Shown here in pieces: positions 17,913 through 27,974 of a DNA stretch of 64,000 nt (positions are counted from its first letter, which is position 1; every line of letters starts with the position of its first letter). The DNA comes from Alkalimonas amylolytica (GTDB taxonomy: Bacteria > Pseudomonadota > Gammaproteobacteria > Enterobacterales > Alteromonadaceae): NCBI RefSeq assembly GCF_900107845.1, contig NZ_FNRM01000012.1:1-64000 (forward strand). Direction: 5' to 3'. The notes under the pieces are model-generated. The model had not been told where the DNA came from and did not search any database. It worked only from the letters and a program-made list of their open reading frames with translations. Both the position numbers and the translations under genes were made by a program.

Positions 17913-19193
17913 CTAACGTGAAAGCGATTGAAACAAACTAAAGTAGTTTGGAAAGGTTTTACGGGTACAGTCAGGATCTTCGATGGTAACCGGAGTATCG
18001 CTTAGGGCAACCAGTGAAAAACACATCGCCATGCGATGATCATCGTAGGTGGCAATTCTGGCATGCTGCAGTCGGGCTGGAGGGGTTATTTTCAGATAAT
18101 CCTGACCTTCCTCGACCTCTGCCCCGACTTTTTTCAACTCAGTGGCCATTGCAGCAAGCCGGTCGGTCTCTTTTACCCGCCAATTGTAGACATTGCGGAT
18201 GCAGGTTGGTCCTTTGGCAAATAGCGCCGTGGTCGCGATGGTCATAGCCGCATCTGGAATGGCATTGAAATCTTTATCGATACCACGCAACTGATTACGC
18301 GTTACTGAAATAAAGTCCTCGCCCCACTCCACATCTGCCCCCATTTCAGCCAGCGCGTCGGCAAAGTGAATATCGCCTTGCACAGCATTCTTACCAATGC
18401 CGGTAACCGTTACGGTGCCACCACGAATAGCCGCGGCCGCTAAAAAATACGAGGCTGATGAAGCATCGCCTTCAACCAAGATACTTCCCGGGCTTTGATA
18501 GCGTTGGTTGCCGCGGACAACGAAGCGTTGATAGTCGTCGTTTTGTACATCCACACCAAAGCGCTGCATCAGCGCCAGGGTAATATCGATGTATGGTTTA
18601 GATACCAGCTCCCCAACAATCTCGATGGTACTGTCTCCGCTTAGCATGGGCGCAATCATCAGCAAAGCCGTCAAAAACTGGCTGGAGATGCTGCCATTGA
18701 CCCGGACCAGCCCGCCCTGCAGCGCCTGGCCACGAATGGTCAGTGGAGGAAACCCCGGCTCCTTTTCGTACTCAATATCCGCCTGCCATTGCTGCAAGGC
18801 CTCTACCAGATGACCAATCGGCCGCTCGTACATACGCGGCTCACCTTTTAAGTGCGCTGTTACATTGGAGGCTGCCAGCGCCGCCGTTAACGGCCGCATG
18901 GCCGTGCCAGCATTGCCTAAAAACAACTCTACCGGGACAGCACACTGAAAGAAACCCGCTAAACCATCCACCACACACTCGGTGCGATCTGCACGCAATT
19001 GATAACTAACGCCAAGCGCTTGCAGTGCATTGAGCATATGGCGAATGTCATCGCTATCCAGCAGGTTGGTGATGCGGGTTTGCCCCTCGGCCATTGCCGC
19101 CAGTAGCAGTACCCGGTTGGAAATACTTTTTGAGCCCGGCAGGTGGACGGTACCTTCTACCCGCTGGATCGGTTGTAGTGTTAAGGTGCTCAT
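17913..19193 (-). CDS. aroA: 3-phosphoshikimate 1-carboxyvinyltransferase (EPSP synthase)
   Basis: 426 residues, full length. [19 protein letters not shown] (~20-38) is the shikimate-3-phosphate site and [11 protein letters not shown] (~92-102) the PEP site typical of class I, glyphosate-sensitive enzymes; [11 protein letters not shown] and DDHRMAM lie in the C-terminal half. It joins PEP to shikimate 3-phosphate in the aromatic pathway. Its ATG overlaps the serC stop by 4 nt, so the two are coupled. Confidence 0.98.
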   Translation of the reverse strand: MSTLTLQPIQRVEGTVHLPGSKSISNRVLLLAAMAEGQTRITNLLDSDDIRHMLNALQALGVSYQLRADRTECVVDGLAGFFQCAVPVELFLGNAGTAMRPLTAALAASNVTAHLKGEPRMYERPIGHLVEALQQWQADIEYEKEPGFPPLTIRGQALQGGLVRVNGSISSQFLTALLMIAPMLSGDSTIEIVGELVSKPYIDITLALMQRFGVDVQNDDYQRFVVRGNQRYQSPGSILVEGDASSASYFLAAAAIRGGTVTVTGIGKNAVQGDIHFADALAEMGADVEWGEDFISVTRNQLRGIDKDFNAIPDAAMTIATTALFAKGPTCIRNVYNWRVKETDRLAAMATELKKVGAEVEEGQDYLKITPPARLQHARIATYDDHRMAMCFSLVALSDTPVTIEDPDCTRKTFPNYFSLFQSLSR

Positions 19194-20272
19194 CCGTGAC
19201 TCCGTTCAAAAGCCTGCATAAAGGTAATCAGCGCTTCTACCCCTGCCATCGGCATAGCATTGTATATACTGGCGCGCATGCCCCCTACCAGTCGGTGGCC
19301 TTTGAGTGCCAGCAAGCCGCTGGTTTCTGCTTCCTTAACAAAGCGATCATTCAGACTGTCATCAGCCAGCATAAAAGGCACATTCATCCAAGAGCGGCAC
19401 GCCACGGCCACATCGTTGCGGTAAAAAGCACTCTGGTCAATGAACTGATACAAACGCTCTGCTTTGGCTTGATTGTGTCGAGCCATCGCTGCGACACCGC
19501 CTTTGTGCTTTAACCACTGAAACACCAGGCCTGCCAGGTACCATGCGAAGGTAGGTGGCGTATTAAACATGCTGTCGTTACTGGCGGTCAGTGCATAGTC
19601 CATGATGGAAGGAATGGCTTTGCCGCTGCCACGCTCCAGTAGGTCCTCGCGCACAATAACCAGGGTAAGGCCCGACGGGCCAATGTTCTTCTGCGCGCCG
19701 GCATAGATTAAACCAAAACGACTGACATCAATCGGCCGGGATAATATGGTAGAAGACAAATCGGCGACAAGTGGCACTCCGGTCTTCGGTAACTCTGTGA
19801 ACTCCAGGCCATCGACGGTTTCATTCGGGCAGAAATGCACATAATCCGCTTTTGGATTAATATCCCACTCTGTAGGCGCAAGCAAACTACGTTGACCATC
19901 ATTGTTACTGCGAATATCCAGCGTGCGCACCTTGCCAAACTTTTGCGCTTCTTCGACCGCAGCTTTGGACCAGGAACCCGACACGACATAATCGGCCTCA
20001 CCATCCTTGCTTAGCAAATTCAATGGAACAGCGGAGAACTGCCCCCGGCCACCGCCGTGCATGAAAAGTACTTTGTAATTGTCTGGAATCGACAACAAAT
20101 CCCGTAAATCCTGCTCCGCTTTTGCTGCCATCGCCATAAATGATTTACTGCGATGACTGACTTCCATCACGGAGCAGCCATGCTGCTGCCAATTGATAAG
20201 TTCAGCTTGTGCTTGTTGCATTACTTCAACCGGCAACATAGCCGGACCGGCACAAAAATTATAGGTGGTCAT
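19190..20272 (-). CDS. serC: Phosphoserine aminotransferase
   Basis: 360 residues. N-terminal [15 protein letters not shown] is the family signature; the PLP lysine lies in [13 protein letters not shown] (~197). It makes phosphoserine for serine biosynthesis and 4-phosphohydroxy-threonine for PLP synthesis. The serC-aroA pair is an old conserved operon. It starts 68 bp after gyrA, beyond a terminator hairpin. Confidence 0.98.
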   Translation of the reverse strand: MTTYNFCAGPAMLPVEVMQQAQAELINWQQHGCSVMEVSHRSKSFMAMAAKAEQDLRDLLSIPDNYKVLFMHGGGRGQFSAVPLNLLSKDGEADYVVSGSWSKAAVEEAQKFGKVRTLDIRSNNDGQRSLLAPTEWDINPKADYVHFCPNETVDGLEFTELPKTGVPLVADLSSTILSRPIDVSRFGLIYAGAQKNIGPSGLTLVIVREDLLERGSGKAIPSIMDYALTASNDSMFNTPPTFAWYLAGLVFQWLKHKGGVAAMARHNQAKAERLYQFIDQSAFYRNDVAVACRSWMNVPFMLADDSLNDRFVKEAETSGLLALKGHRLVGGMRASIYNAMPMAGVEALITFMQAFERSHG

Positions 20273-20308
20273 GCTGTGTTCTTACTCCACACTCTTTACT
20301 GAAACAGA

Positions 20309-20330
20309 AACGAGCGCTGCTGCGCTCGTT
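20309..20330 (-). terminator. Terminator after gyrA
   Basis: Nine-pair perfect stem AACGAGCGC/GCGCTCGTT with a TGCT loop, 11 bp past the gyrA stop. The minus-strand continuation TCTGTTTC is only moderately T-rich. Confidence 0.6.
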
Positions 20331-20340
20331 CATTTGAGTG

Positions 20341-22965
20341 TTATACCTGTTCGTCATCCGCCGCTTGGTCCGGCGTTGTGCCTGTATCAGCACTGTTTTC
20401 GGCTACCTCTGCTTCATCAGCGGGCAACTCTTGCTCTTCAATTTCATCGATGCGCTGCACACCTACCACAGATTCATCGTCTGAGGTACGGATCAGAATG
20501 ACGCCCTGTGTATTACGACCGACCTCCGACACTTCGTGTACCCGGGTGCGCACCAGGGTGCCTTTATTGGAGATCAGCATAATTTCATCGGACTCATTCA
20601 CCTGTACAGCACCAACCACCAGCCCGTTACGATCCGACACCTTGATAGAGACAACGCCTTGGGTTGCCCGGCTCTTGGCTGGGTACTCCTCAAGGGCTGT
20701 TCGCTTGCCGTAGCCGTTCTCGGTAACCGTCAGTACAGCACCTTCACCCTGAGGTATGATCAAGGAGACCACTGAGCCGTTTTCACGCAGTTTGATACCG
20801 CGAACACCGGTAGCGGTCCGGCCCATGGCACGCACCTGGCTCTCATCAAAGCGGACTACCTTGCCATCGTCTGAGAACAGCATGATTTCGCTGTTGCCAT
20901 CGGTCAGGCCAACACCAATCAGTTGATCGCCTTCATTCAGGTTCACAGCAATGATGCCATTGCTACGTGGCCGAGAGTAATCGGTTAATGGGGTTTTCTT
21001 CACAGTGCCCTTAGCCGTCGCCATAAAGACAAACTTGCCTTCCTCGTACTCACGTACTGGCAGAATGGCCGTAATGCGCTCTTCCGCTTCCAGTGGCAGT
21101 ATATTAACAATCGGCTTGCCACGGGAGATGCGGCTGGCTTGCGGTAACTGATACACTTTCAACCAGTACAGTCGACCACGATCCGAGAAACACAAAATGG
21201 TATCGTGTGTGCTGGCCACCAGCAGTTGGTCAACGAAGTCTTCATCTTTTACTTTGGTGGCAGCTTTGCCTTTACCACCACGGCGCTGCGCTTCGTAATC
21301 CGTCAGCGGCTGATACTTGGCGTAGCCAAGGTGCGATAAGGTCACCACCACGTCTTCTTCGGTGATCAAATCTTCCAAGTTGATATCCAGCTCGTTTTCC
21401 AGAATTTCTGTACGACGGGCATCGCCATACTGCTCTTTGGCAGCATGCAGCTCTTCGCAGATCACTTCCATCAAACGCTCTGAACTGGCCAGAATGTGCA
21501 ACAATTCGGCAATCAGCTCCAGCAGATCTTTGTACTCAGCCAGGATCTTTTCATGCTCCAGGCCAGTCAGTTTGTGCAAGCGCAGGTCCAAAATTGCCTG
21601 AGCCTGCTGCTCGGTCAAGTAGTAGTAGCCATCACGAATGCCGAAGTGTGCCTCCAGCCATTCTGGCCGGGCTGCATCCTGCCCTGCACGCTCCAGCATG
21701 GCACTGACACTGCCCAGCTGCCAGCTGCGCTCCGTCAGGCCAACTTTCGCCTCTGCTGGGCTGTTGGAGGTTTTAATCAGCTCGATGATTTCATCGATGT
21801 TGGCCAGCGCAATGGCCAGACCTTCCAAGATATGGGCCCGGTCGCGTGCTTTGCGTAAATCATAGACAGTACGGCGGGTTACCACTTCACGGCGGTGCAG
21901 CACGAAGCATTCCAGCATTTGCTTCAGGCCAAGGATCTTTGGCTGGCCCTGATCCAGTGCTACCATATTGATACCAAACACGGTTTGCATCTGGGTATTG
22001 GTGTAGAGGTGATTCAGCATCACATCACTGGACTCGCCGCGTTTAAGCTCAATCACAATGCGCATACCGTCTTTATCGGACTCATCGCGCAGGGCAGATA
22101 TGCCTTCAATCCGCTTTTCTTTCACCAGTTCGGCGATTTTTTCTATCAAGCGGGCTTTATTGACCTGATATGGCAGCTCGTTAACAATAATGGTTTCGCG
22201 GCCGGTTTTCTCATCGGTTTCAATTTCAGTGCGGGCGCGAATGTAAATTTTACCCCGGCCGGTGCGGTAGGCTTCTTCGATGCCTTTGCGGCCGTTAATA
22301 ATGGCAGCCGTTGGAAAATCAGGACCTGGGATCAACTGCATCAATTCAGGAATGCTGATCTCAGGGTTGGCAATCAGAGCCAGACAGGCATCAATCACTT
22401 CTGTTAAGTTGTGTGGCGGAATATTGGTGGCCATACCGACCGCTATGCCGGAGGAACCATTGATCAACAAATTGGGTAAGCGGGTTGGTAACACGCCGGG
22501 AATTTGTTCGGTGCCATCGTAGTTCGGTACGAAGTCGACCGTTTCTTTATCAAGGTCAGCCAACAGCTCATGGGCAATACGTGCCATCCGTACTTCGGTG
22601 TAACGCATTGCGGCTGCAGAGTCGCCATCAATGGAGCCAAAGTTACCCTGGCCATCGACCAGCATGTAACGCAAGGAAAATGGTTGAGCCATCCGGACGA
22701 TGGTGTCGTATACGGCGCTGTCACCATGCGGGTGATATTTACCGATGACGTCACCGACTACACGGGCAGATTTTTTATAGGCTTTGTTCCAGTCATTGCC
22801 CAGTTCTTTCATCGCAAAAAGAACTCGGCGATGCACAGGCTTCAGGCCATCCCGAACATCCGGCAGCGCTCGGCCGACGATCACGCTCATGGCGTAGTCC
22901 AGGTAGGAATTCTTCAGTTCGTCTTCTATATTGATGGGAACGATTTCTTTTGCCAGCTCAGTCAT
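20341..22965 (-). CDS. gyrA: DNA gyrase subunit A
   Basis: 874 residues. Catalytic Tyr122 is in [11 protein letters not shown]. The quinolone region [10 protein letters not shown] keeps Ser83 and Asp87, the quinolone-sensitive residues by E. coli numbering. The GyrA-box QRRGGKG is present ahead of the C-terminal six-bladed pinwheel, with an acidic tail that is common in gyrases of this group. It cuts and re-joins DNA to introduce negative supercoils with GyrB. Divergent from ubiG, as in E. coli. Confidence 0.99.
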   Translation of the reverse strand: MTELAKEIVPINIEDELKNSYLDYAMSVIVGRALPDVRDGLKPVHRRVLFAMKELGNDWNKAYKKSARVVGDVIGKYHPHGDSAVYDTIVRMAQPFSLRYMLVDGQGNFGSIDGDSAAAMRYTEVRMARIAHELLADLDKETVDFVPNYDGTEQIPGVLPTRLPNLLINGSSGIAVGMATNIPPHNLTEVIDACLALIANPEISIPELMQLIPGPDFPTAAIINGRKGIEEAYRTGRGKIYIRARTEIETDEKTGRETIIVNELPYQVNKARLIEKIAELVKEKRIEGISALRDESDKDGMRIVIELKRGESSDVMLNHLYTNTQMQTVFGINMVALDQGQPKILGLKQMLECFVLHRREVVTRRTVYDLRKARDRAHILEGLAIALANIDEIIELIKTSNSPAEAKVGLTERSWQLGSVSAMLERAGQDAARPEWLEAHFGIRDGYYYLTEQQAQAILDLRLHKLTGLEHEKILAEYKDLLELIAELLHILASSERLMEVICEELHAAKEQYGDARRTEILENELDINLEDLITEEDVVVTLSHLGYAKYQPLTDYEAQRRGGKGKAATKVKDEDFVDQLLVASTHDTILCFSDRGRLYWLKVYQLPQASRISRGKPIVNILPLEAEERITAILPVREYEEGKFVFMATAKGTVKKTPLTDYSRPRSNGIIAVNLNEGDQLIGVGLTDGNSEIMLFSDDGKVVRFDESQVRAMGRTATGVRGIKLRENGSVVSLIIPQGEGAVLTVTENGYGKRTALEEYPAKSRATQGVVSIKVSDRNGLVVGAVQVNESDEIMLISNKGTLVRTRVHEVSEVGRNTQGVILIRTSDDESVVGVQRIDEIEEQELPADEAEVAENSADTGTTPDQAADDEQV

Positions 22966-23116
22966 ATTCGCGCTTTTTCCCTTAAATCATGGAGATAACC
23001 CGCATTTATCGCAGTTCTTAGTTGCGGGGCAACGTCGGATTCTACCACATAAAATCACAGTTGCCATGGCCGATCGGTGCTGTTGTACGAAAAGTAAACC
23101 GAAGCCGGTACTCTGC

Positions 23117-23144
23117 TTGCAGTGATGGTGCTTCGCCTTATAAT
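23117..23144 (+). promoter_or_regulatory. Sigma-70 promoter of ubiG
   Basis: TTGCAG (23117-23122), 16-bp spacer, perfect TATAAT (23139-23144), 28 bp upstream of the ubiG ATG. Confidence 0.7.
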
Positions 23145-23171
23145 AGCGAAAACTTTTTGGAGACTTCCCTA

Positions 23172-23903
23172 ATGTCCGATACCCCGGCACAGCCGCTGAC
23201 TGGCAATGTAGATGCCGCTGAAATTGCCAAGTTTAACGACATCGCTTCGCGTTGGTGGGATCCGGATGGCGAATTTAAACCTTTGCACCTGCTTAACCCA
23301 ACCCGGCTTGGCTACATCAGTGATCAACTTGGTGGTCTGTTTGGTAAGTCGGTGATTGATGTCGGTTGTGGCGGCGGTATTCTGGCAGAGAGCATGGCCA
23401 GGGCCGGTGCCAGAGTCACCGGTATCGATATGGCAGACGAAGCCCTGATGGTGGCGCGGCTGCATGCACTGGAGGCGGGTGTGAGCGTCAATTACCAGCA
23501 ATCGACTGCCGAGCAATTTGCCTTAACTGCCGCAGGCCAGTTTGAGCTGGTCACCTGCATGGAAATGCTGGAACACGTACCTGAGCCCGCTTCCGTAGTC
23601 CAGGCTTGTGCTGATTTAGTGGCACCTGGCGGAACCCTGGTGTTTTCAACCATCAACAAAAGCTGGAAAGCCTATTCCATGGCCATTGTTGGGGCAGAGT
23701 ATTTACTGCGCCTGGTGCCCAGAGGCACCCATGAATATGCGAAGTTTATCCGACCGTCACAGCTGATGCGTTTTGTTGAGCAGGCAGGTCTTACCATTAC
23801 GGCCGCAACCGGCCTGCACTTTAATCCGCTTAACAACAGCTTTAAAGTGGGTCCAGGCTTGGATGTGAATTACTTCGTGGTGGCGAAAAAACCGCTGATT
23901 TGA
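23172..23903 (+). CDS. ubiG: Ubiquinone biosynthesis O-methyltransferase
   Basis: 243 residues from ATG 23172; earlier in-frame starts are rejected because a perfect -10 element lies between them and this ATG. Class I SAM methyltransferase: motif [14 protein letters not shown] (~60-72), then [10 protein letters not shown]. It performs both O-methylation steps of ubiquinone synthesis. The N-terminal [19 protein letters not shown] block is specific to UbiG. Divergent from gyrA. Confidence 0.97.
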   Translation: MSDTPAQPLTGNVDAAEIAKFNDIASRWWDPDGEFKPLHLLNPTRLGYISDQLGGLFGKSVIDVGCGGGILAESMARAGARVTGIDMADEALMVARLHALEAGVSVNYQQSTAEQFALTAAGQFELVTCMEMLEHVPEPASVVQACADLVAPGGTLVFSTINKSWKAYSMAIVGAEYLLRLVPRGTHEYAKFIRPSQLMRFVEQAGLTITAATGLHFNPLNNSFKVGPGLDVNYFVVAKKPLI

Positions 23904-24072
23904 TGCTTATTTAACTGGTCAGATGGGTTGATCAGAATAGTTTTTTTCAACGAAAAAAAACTTGCATTCCAGCGAAGCCAATCAGGCTTTGGCCTCGCTG
24001 CTTATTGCCAAAAAATCTTAGCAAACCCCGTACCAAAACTATGGTTTTTTGTTACTTGCAAATCCGACGAAT

Positions 24073-24088
24073 CCACACTATCTTGTGA
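24073..24088 (+). promoter_or_regulatory. NrdR box 1
   Basis: CCACACTATCTTGTGA matches the NrdR consensus ACACWATATATWGTGT at 12 of 16 positions. It starts exactly 31 bp before box 2, the three-turn spacing at which NrdR binds its tandem boxes. The rest of the 319-bp gap 23904-24222 shows no gene that I can support. Confidence 0.75.
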
Positions 24089-24103
24089 TCCAGTTAGCCG
24101 CCA

Positions 24104-24119
24104 ACCCTATATATTGTGT
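24104..24119 (+). promoter_or_regulatory. NrdR box 2
   Basis: ACCCTATATATTGTGT matches the NrdR consensus at 15 of 16 positions. NrdR, a dATP/ATP-sensing repressor, is expected to control the nrdAB-yfaE transcript from here. The boxes lie 104-150 bp ahead of the nrdA ATG. Confidence 0.85.
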
Positions 24120-24222
24120 ATTGAAGCAGCAATAGGGGTTGAAAAAATAATCAAGCGCTCAGCAATGCTTAGTCTGGCGGCGGCATCAATTTAAATGGAC
24201 GCAACAAAGTGGGTACTACAGC

Positions 24223-26502
24223 ATGACGACATTGTATGTTACGAAGCGGGATGGCGGGCGGGAGCCATTGGATTTAGATAAAATTCATCGTGTCATTACC
24301 TGGGCAGCCGAAGGTTTGCAAAGTGTCTCGGTATCGCAGGTCGAGTTAAAATCACATATCCAATTCTACGATGGCATCAAAACTGAAGACATCCACGAAA
24401 CCATCATCAAAGCAGCGGCTGATCTGATTTCTAAAAATACACCGGATTACCAATATCTGGCGGCACGCTTGGCTGTATTCCATCTGCGTAAAAAAGCCTA
24501 TGGCCGCTTTGAACCACCAGCCTTGTACGACCATGTGGTACGAATGGTCGAAAGTAGCCGCTACGATGCCCACTTGCTGCAGGATTACAGCAAAGCCGAA
24601 TTGGAGCAGCTGGACAGCTTTATTGATCATAGCCGTGATTTGAATTTCAGCTACGCTGCGGTTAAGCAGCTGGAAGGCAAGTATCTGGTGCAAAACAGGG
24701 TGACTGGTCAGATTTTTGAAAGTGCTCAGTTCCTCTACATGCTGGTTGCGGCCTGTCTGTTTGCTAATTACCCGAAAGACACCCGGCTTGGCTACGTGCG
24801 CCGTTTTTACGATGCCATCTCTTTATTCAAGTTATCCTTACCTACGCCTATCATGGCCGGTGTGCGCACCCCTACCCGTCAGTTTAGCTCCTGCGTACTG
24901 ATTGAGTGTGGTGACAGCCTCGACTCCATCAATGCTACTGCCAGCGCTATCGTTAAGTACGTCAGTCAGCGGGCTGGTATTGGTATTAATGCCGGCCGCA
25001 TCCGGGCGCTAGGTAGCCCAATCCGTCACGGCGAAGCGTTCCATACCGGTTGTATTCCGTTTTACAAGCATTTCCAGACGGCGGTTAAAAGCTGCTCGCA
25101 AGGTGGGGTTCGCGGCGGGGCTGCTACCTTGTTTTTCCCATTGTGGCACTTGGAAGTTGAATCCCTGCTGGTTTTGAAAAACAACCGCGGTGTGGAAGAA
25201 AACCGGGTCCGCCACCTTGATTATGGCGTGCAGTTTAACCGTCTGATGTACCAACGTCTGATCAAGGACGAAAGCATTACCCTGTTCAGCCCGTCCGATG
25301 TGCCAGGTTTGTACGATGCATTCTTTGAAGATCAGGAAAAGTTCGAGCAGCTGTATGTGCAGTACGAAGCCGATGACAGTATCCGCAAAAAGCGCATTAA
25401 AGCCGTTGAGCTTTTCACCCTCTTTATGCAGGAGCGTGCCAGTACTGGCCGTATTTACCTGCAGAACGTTGATCACTGCAATACCCACAGCCCTTTTGAT
25501 CCCAAAGTGGCACCGGTTCGCCAGAGCAACCTTTGCCTGGAAATTGCCCTACCAACCAAACCACTGCGCGACGTCAATGATGAAGAAGGCGAAATTGCTC
25601 TGTGCACCCTGTCGGCCTTCAACCTCGGTGCCCTGGATAACCTGGACGAACTGGAAGAGTTGTCGGATCTTATAGTTCGGGCGCTGGACAGCCTGTTGGA
25701 TTATCAGGACTACCCGATCCCAGCTGCCCGCAATGCCACTATGGGGCGTCGTACCTTAGGTGTTGGCGTAATCAATTATGCCTACTACCTGGCTAAAAAT
25801 GGCGTCCGTTACTCCGATGGCTCGGCCAATGGCCTAACCCACCGTACCTTTGAAGCCATCCAATATTACTTACTTAAAGCCTCGATGCAGTTGGCAAAAG
25901 AGTTTGGTCCCTGCCCGAAGTTTAATGAAACCACCTACTCGCAAGGCGTGATGCCAATCGACAGCTACAAGAAAGATCTGGATAAAGTCTGCACGGAAGC
26001 TTTGCAACTGGACTGGGATCGGTTGCGTCAGGATGTGATGGCCTTTGGCTTGCGTAACTCGACGCTGTCGGCACTGATGCCATCGGAGACCTCATCACAG
26101 ATATCCAATGCCACCAACGGTATTGAGCCGCCGCGCGGCCATGTCAGTGTCAAAGCCAGTAAAGATGGTATTTTAAAGCAGGTGGTGCCAGAGTATGAAC
26201 GACTAAAAGCTCAGTACGAGTTGTTGTGGGACATGCCAAACAACGATGGCTACCTGGCGCTGGTTGGCATTATGCAGAAGTTTGTTGATCAGACCATTTC
26301 TGCTAACACCAACTACGATCCTAACCGCTTTGACGGTGGTCGCGTGCCAATGAAGCTGTTGTTAAAAGACTTACTGACAGCTTACAAGCTTGGGGTAAAA
26401 ACGTTGTACTACCATAATACCCGGGATGGTGCCTCGGATATGCAGGAAGACATGCCTGAAGCTGAAGACGACAGCTGCGCCGGCGGTGCCTGCAAAATTT
26501 AA
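24223..26502 (+). CDS. nrdA: Ribonucleoside-diphosphate reductase 1, alpha subunit (class Ia)
   Basis: 759 residues (E. coli 761). An N-terminal ATP-cone (~1-95, VTKRDGGREPLDLDKIHRVI) gives overall activity control. The barrel has the active-site cysteines in QFSSCVLIECGD and NLCLEIALPT, and the C-terminal tail DDSCAGGACKI holds the shuttle CxxxxC pair. It reduces NDPs to dNDPs aerobically with NrdB. First gene of nrdA-nrdB-yfaE. Confidence 0.99.
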   Translation: MTTLYVTKRDGGREPLDLDKIHRVITWAAEGLQSVSVSQVELKSHIQFYDGIKTEDIHETIIKAAADLISKNTPDYQYLAARLAVFHLRKKAYGRFEPPALYDHVVRMVESSRYDAHLLQDYSKAELEQLDSFIDHSRDLNFSYAAVKQLEGKYLVQNRVTGQIFESAQFLYMLVAACLFANYPKDTRLGYVRRFYDAISLFKLSLPTPIMAGVRTPTRQFSSCVLIECGDSLDSINATASAIVKYVSQRAGIGINAGRIRALGSPIRHGEAFHTGCIPFYKHFQTAVKSCSQGGVRGGAATLFFPLWHLEVESLLVLKNNRGVEENRVRHLDYGVQFNRLMYQRLIKDESITLFSPSDVPGLYDAFFEDQEKFEQLYVQYEADDSIRKKRIKAVELFTLFMQERASTGRIYLQNVDHCNTHSPFDPKVAPVRQSNLCLEIALPTKPLRDVNDEEGEIALCTLSAFNLGALDNLDELEELSDLIVRALDSLLDYQDYPIPAARNATMGRRTLGVGVINYAYYLAKNGVRYSDGSANGLTHRTFEAIQYYLLKASMQLAKEFGPCPKFNETTYSQGVMPIDSYKKDLDKVCTEALQLDWDRLRQDVMAFGLRNSTLSALMPSETSSQISNATNGIEPPRGHVSVKASKDGILKQVVPEYERLKAQYELLWDMPNNDGYLALVGIMQKFVDQTISANTNYDPNRFDGGRVPMKLLLKDLLTAYKLGVKTLYYHNTRDGASDMQEDMPEAEDDSCAGGACKI

Positions 26503-26510
26503 TCTGTAGT

Positions 26511-26536
26511 GCGGGCTTAACAAAGCCCGCTTTTTT
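26511..26536 (+). terminator. Intrinsic terminator or attenuator between nrdA and nrdB
   Basis: Eight-pair stem GCGGGCTT/AAGCCCGC, loop AACA, then six T. It lies 8 bp after the nrdA stop and 31 bp before the nrdB ATG. Inside an operon whose subunits are needed together it should be partial, or nrdB has its own promoter. Confidence 0.8.
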
Positions 26537-26567
26537 CGGTTATTGGACTTAGGAAGAGAATCACGCC

Positions 26568-27698
26568 ATGGCGTACACCACCTTTAATCGCGAGATTAAT
26601 GATCAAATGAAAGAGCCGATGTTTTTCGGCAACCCGGTCAATGTTTCCCGCTACGATCAGCAAAAGTATCCAATTTTTGAAAAGCTGATTGAAAAGCAAT
26701 TGTCTTTCTTCTGGCGTCCGGAGGAAGTCGATGTCAGCAAAGATCGTATCGACTTTCAAAACCTGCCAGAGCATGAAAAGCATATTTTCTTAAGCAACCT
26801 GAAATACCAAACCTTACTGGATTCGGTACAAGGCCGCTCGCCCAATGTGGCTTTGCTACCGCTGGTCTCCTTACCAGAGCTGGAAACCTGGATTGAAACC
26901 TGGGCTTTTAGTGAAACCATTCACAGCCGCAGCTACACCCATATTGTGCGCAATATCTCGTCCGAGCCACACAAGGTGTTTGATGACATTATGCTGAATC
27001 AGAACATCATGGAGCGGGCCGAAGATGTCACCCGTTACTACGATGACTTGATTGAGTCCTTTAATTTGTACAATCTCTGTGGCAGTGGTGACCATACCGT
27101 CAATGGTCAGCGCAAAAGTGTCAGTTTGCACGATCTAAAAAAGAAACTGTACCTTTGTCTGATGTCGGTCAATGTGCTGGAAGCCATTCGTTTTTACGTC
27201 AGTTTTGCCTGCAGCTTTGCTTTTGCCGAGCGCGAGTTGATGGAAGGCAATGCCAAAATCATCAAGCTAATTGCTCGTGACGAAGCCCTGCACCTGACCG
27301 GTACCCAGCACATGCTCAATATCATCGCCGCTGGTGAGGACGACCCGGAAATGGGCCAGATCGCCAAAGAGTGTGAGCAGGATGCAATCGCCATTTTCAA
27401 AAAAGCTGCCGAACAGGAAAAAGCCTGGGCTGCTTACTTGTTCAAAGATGGTTCCATGATTGGCCTGAATAAAGATATTTTGTGCCAGTACGTAGAATAC
27501 ATCACCAACAACCGCATGCAGGCCATTGGCTTAAAACCAATTTATTCCACCAACCAGAACCCGATTCCCTGGATCAATGCGTGGCTGGTATCAGACAATG
27601 TGCAGGTAGCACCGCAAGAAGCAGAGATCAGCTCGTATCTGGTAGGCCAGATTGATAACCAGGTGGATTCAGGTGACTTCGGTGATTTCGATCTCTGA
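26568..27698 (+). CDS. nrdB: Ribonucleoside-diphosphate reductase 1, beta subunit
   Basis: 376 residues (E. coli 376). Diiron/tyrosyl-radical protein; ligand motifs include [15 protein letters not shown] and [15 protein letters not shown]. The C terminus [10 protein letters not shown] is the peptide that docks onto NrdA. Start ATG 26568 has GGAAGAG upstream. It needs iron and YfaE for radical generation. Confidence 0.99.
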   Translation: MAYTTFNREINDQMKEPMFFGNPVNVSRYDQQKYPIFEKLIEKQLSFFWRPEEVDVSKDRIDFQNLPEHEKHIFLSNLKYQTLLDSVQGRSPNVALLPLVSLPELETWIETWAFSETIHSRSYTHIVRNISSEPHKVFDDIMLNQNIMERAEDVTRYYDDLIESFNLYNLCGSGDHTVNGQRKSVSLHDLKKKLYLCLMSVNVLEAIRFYVSFACSFAFAERELMEGNAKIIKLIARDEALHLTGTQHMLNIIAAGEDDPEMGQIAKECEQDAIAIFKKAAEQEKAWAAYLFKDGSMIGLNKDILCQYVEYITNNRMQAIGLKPIYSTNQNPIPWINAWLVSDNVQVAPQEAEISSYLVGQIDNQVDSGDFGDFDL

Positions 27699-27709
27699 TG
27701 TGAAGCACC

Positions 27710-27964
27710 ATGCCTAAAGTGCAGGTGAACTCAGACACCCTCTTGGAGTATGACAACCAGGGCAATCTACTGACGGCCCTGGAGCAAGCAAAGTTCCACG
27801 TTCACTACCAGTGCCGGCAAGGTTACTGTGGTGCCTGCCGCTGCCGTTTGGTTAGTGGCGATATTCGCTATTTACAGGAACCACTCGCCTTTGTACGTTC
27901 AGGTGAGTTTTTGCCCTGTTGCAGCATCCCTATCGGCGATATTGCCATTGAATTGGTAGACTAA
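27710..27964 (+). CDS. yfaE: YfaE-type [2Fe-2S] ferredoxin, diferric-tyrosyl radical maintenance protein
   Basis: 84 residues. The plant-type ferredoxin cysteine pattern is visible as CRQGYCGACRC (Cys35, Cys40, Cys43) plus the late LPCCSIP (Cys70/71). In E. coli YfaE supplies electrons to regenerate the NrdB cofactor. It lies 11 bp after nrdB in the same operon and is convergent with the nucleotidase. Confidence 0.93.
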   Translation: MPKVQVNSDTLLEYDNQGNLLTALEQAKFHVHYQCRQGYCGACRCRLVSGDIRYLQEPLAFVRSGEFLPCCSIPIGDIAIELVD

Positions 27965-27974
27965 AACCAATCAC

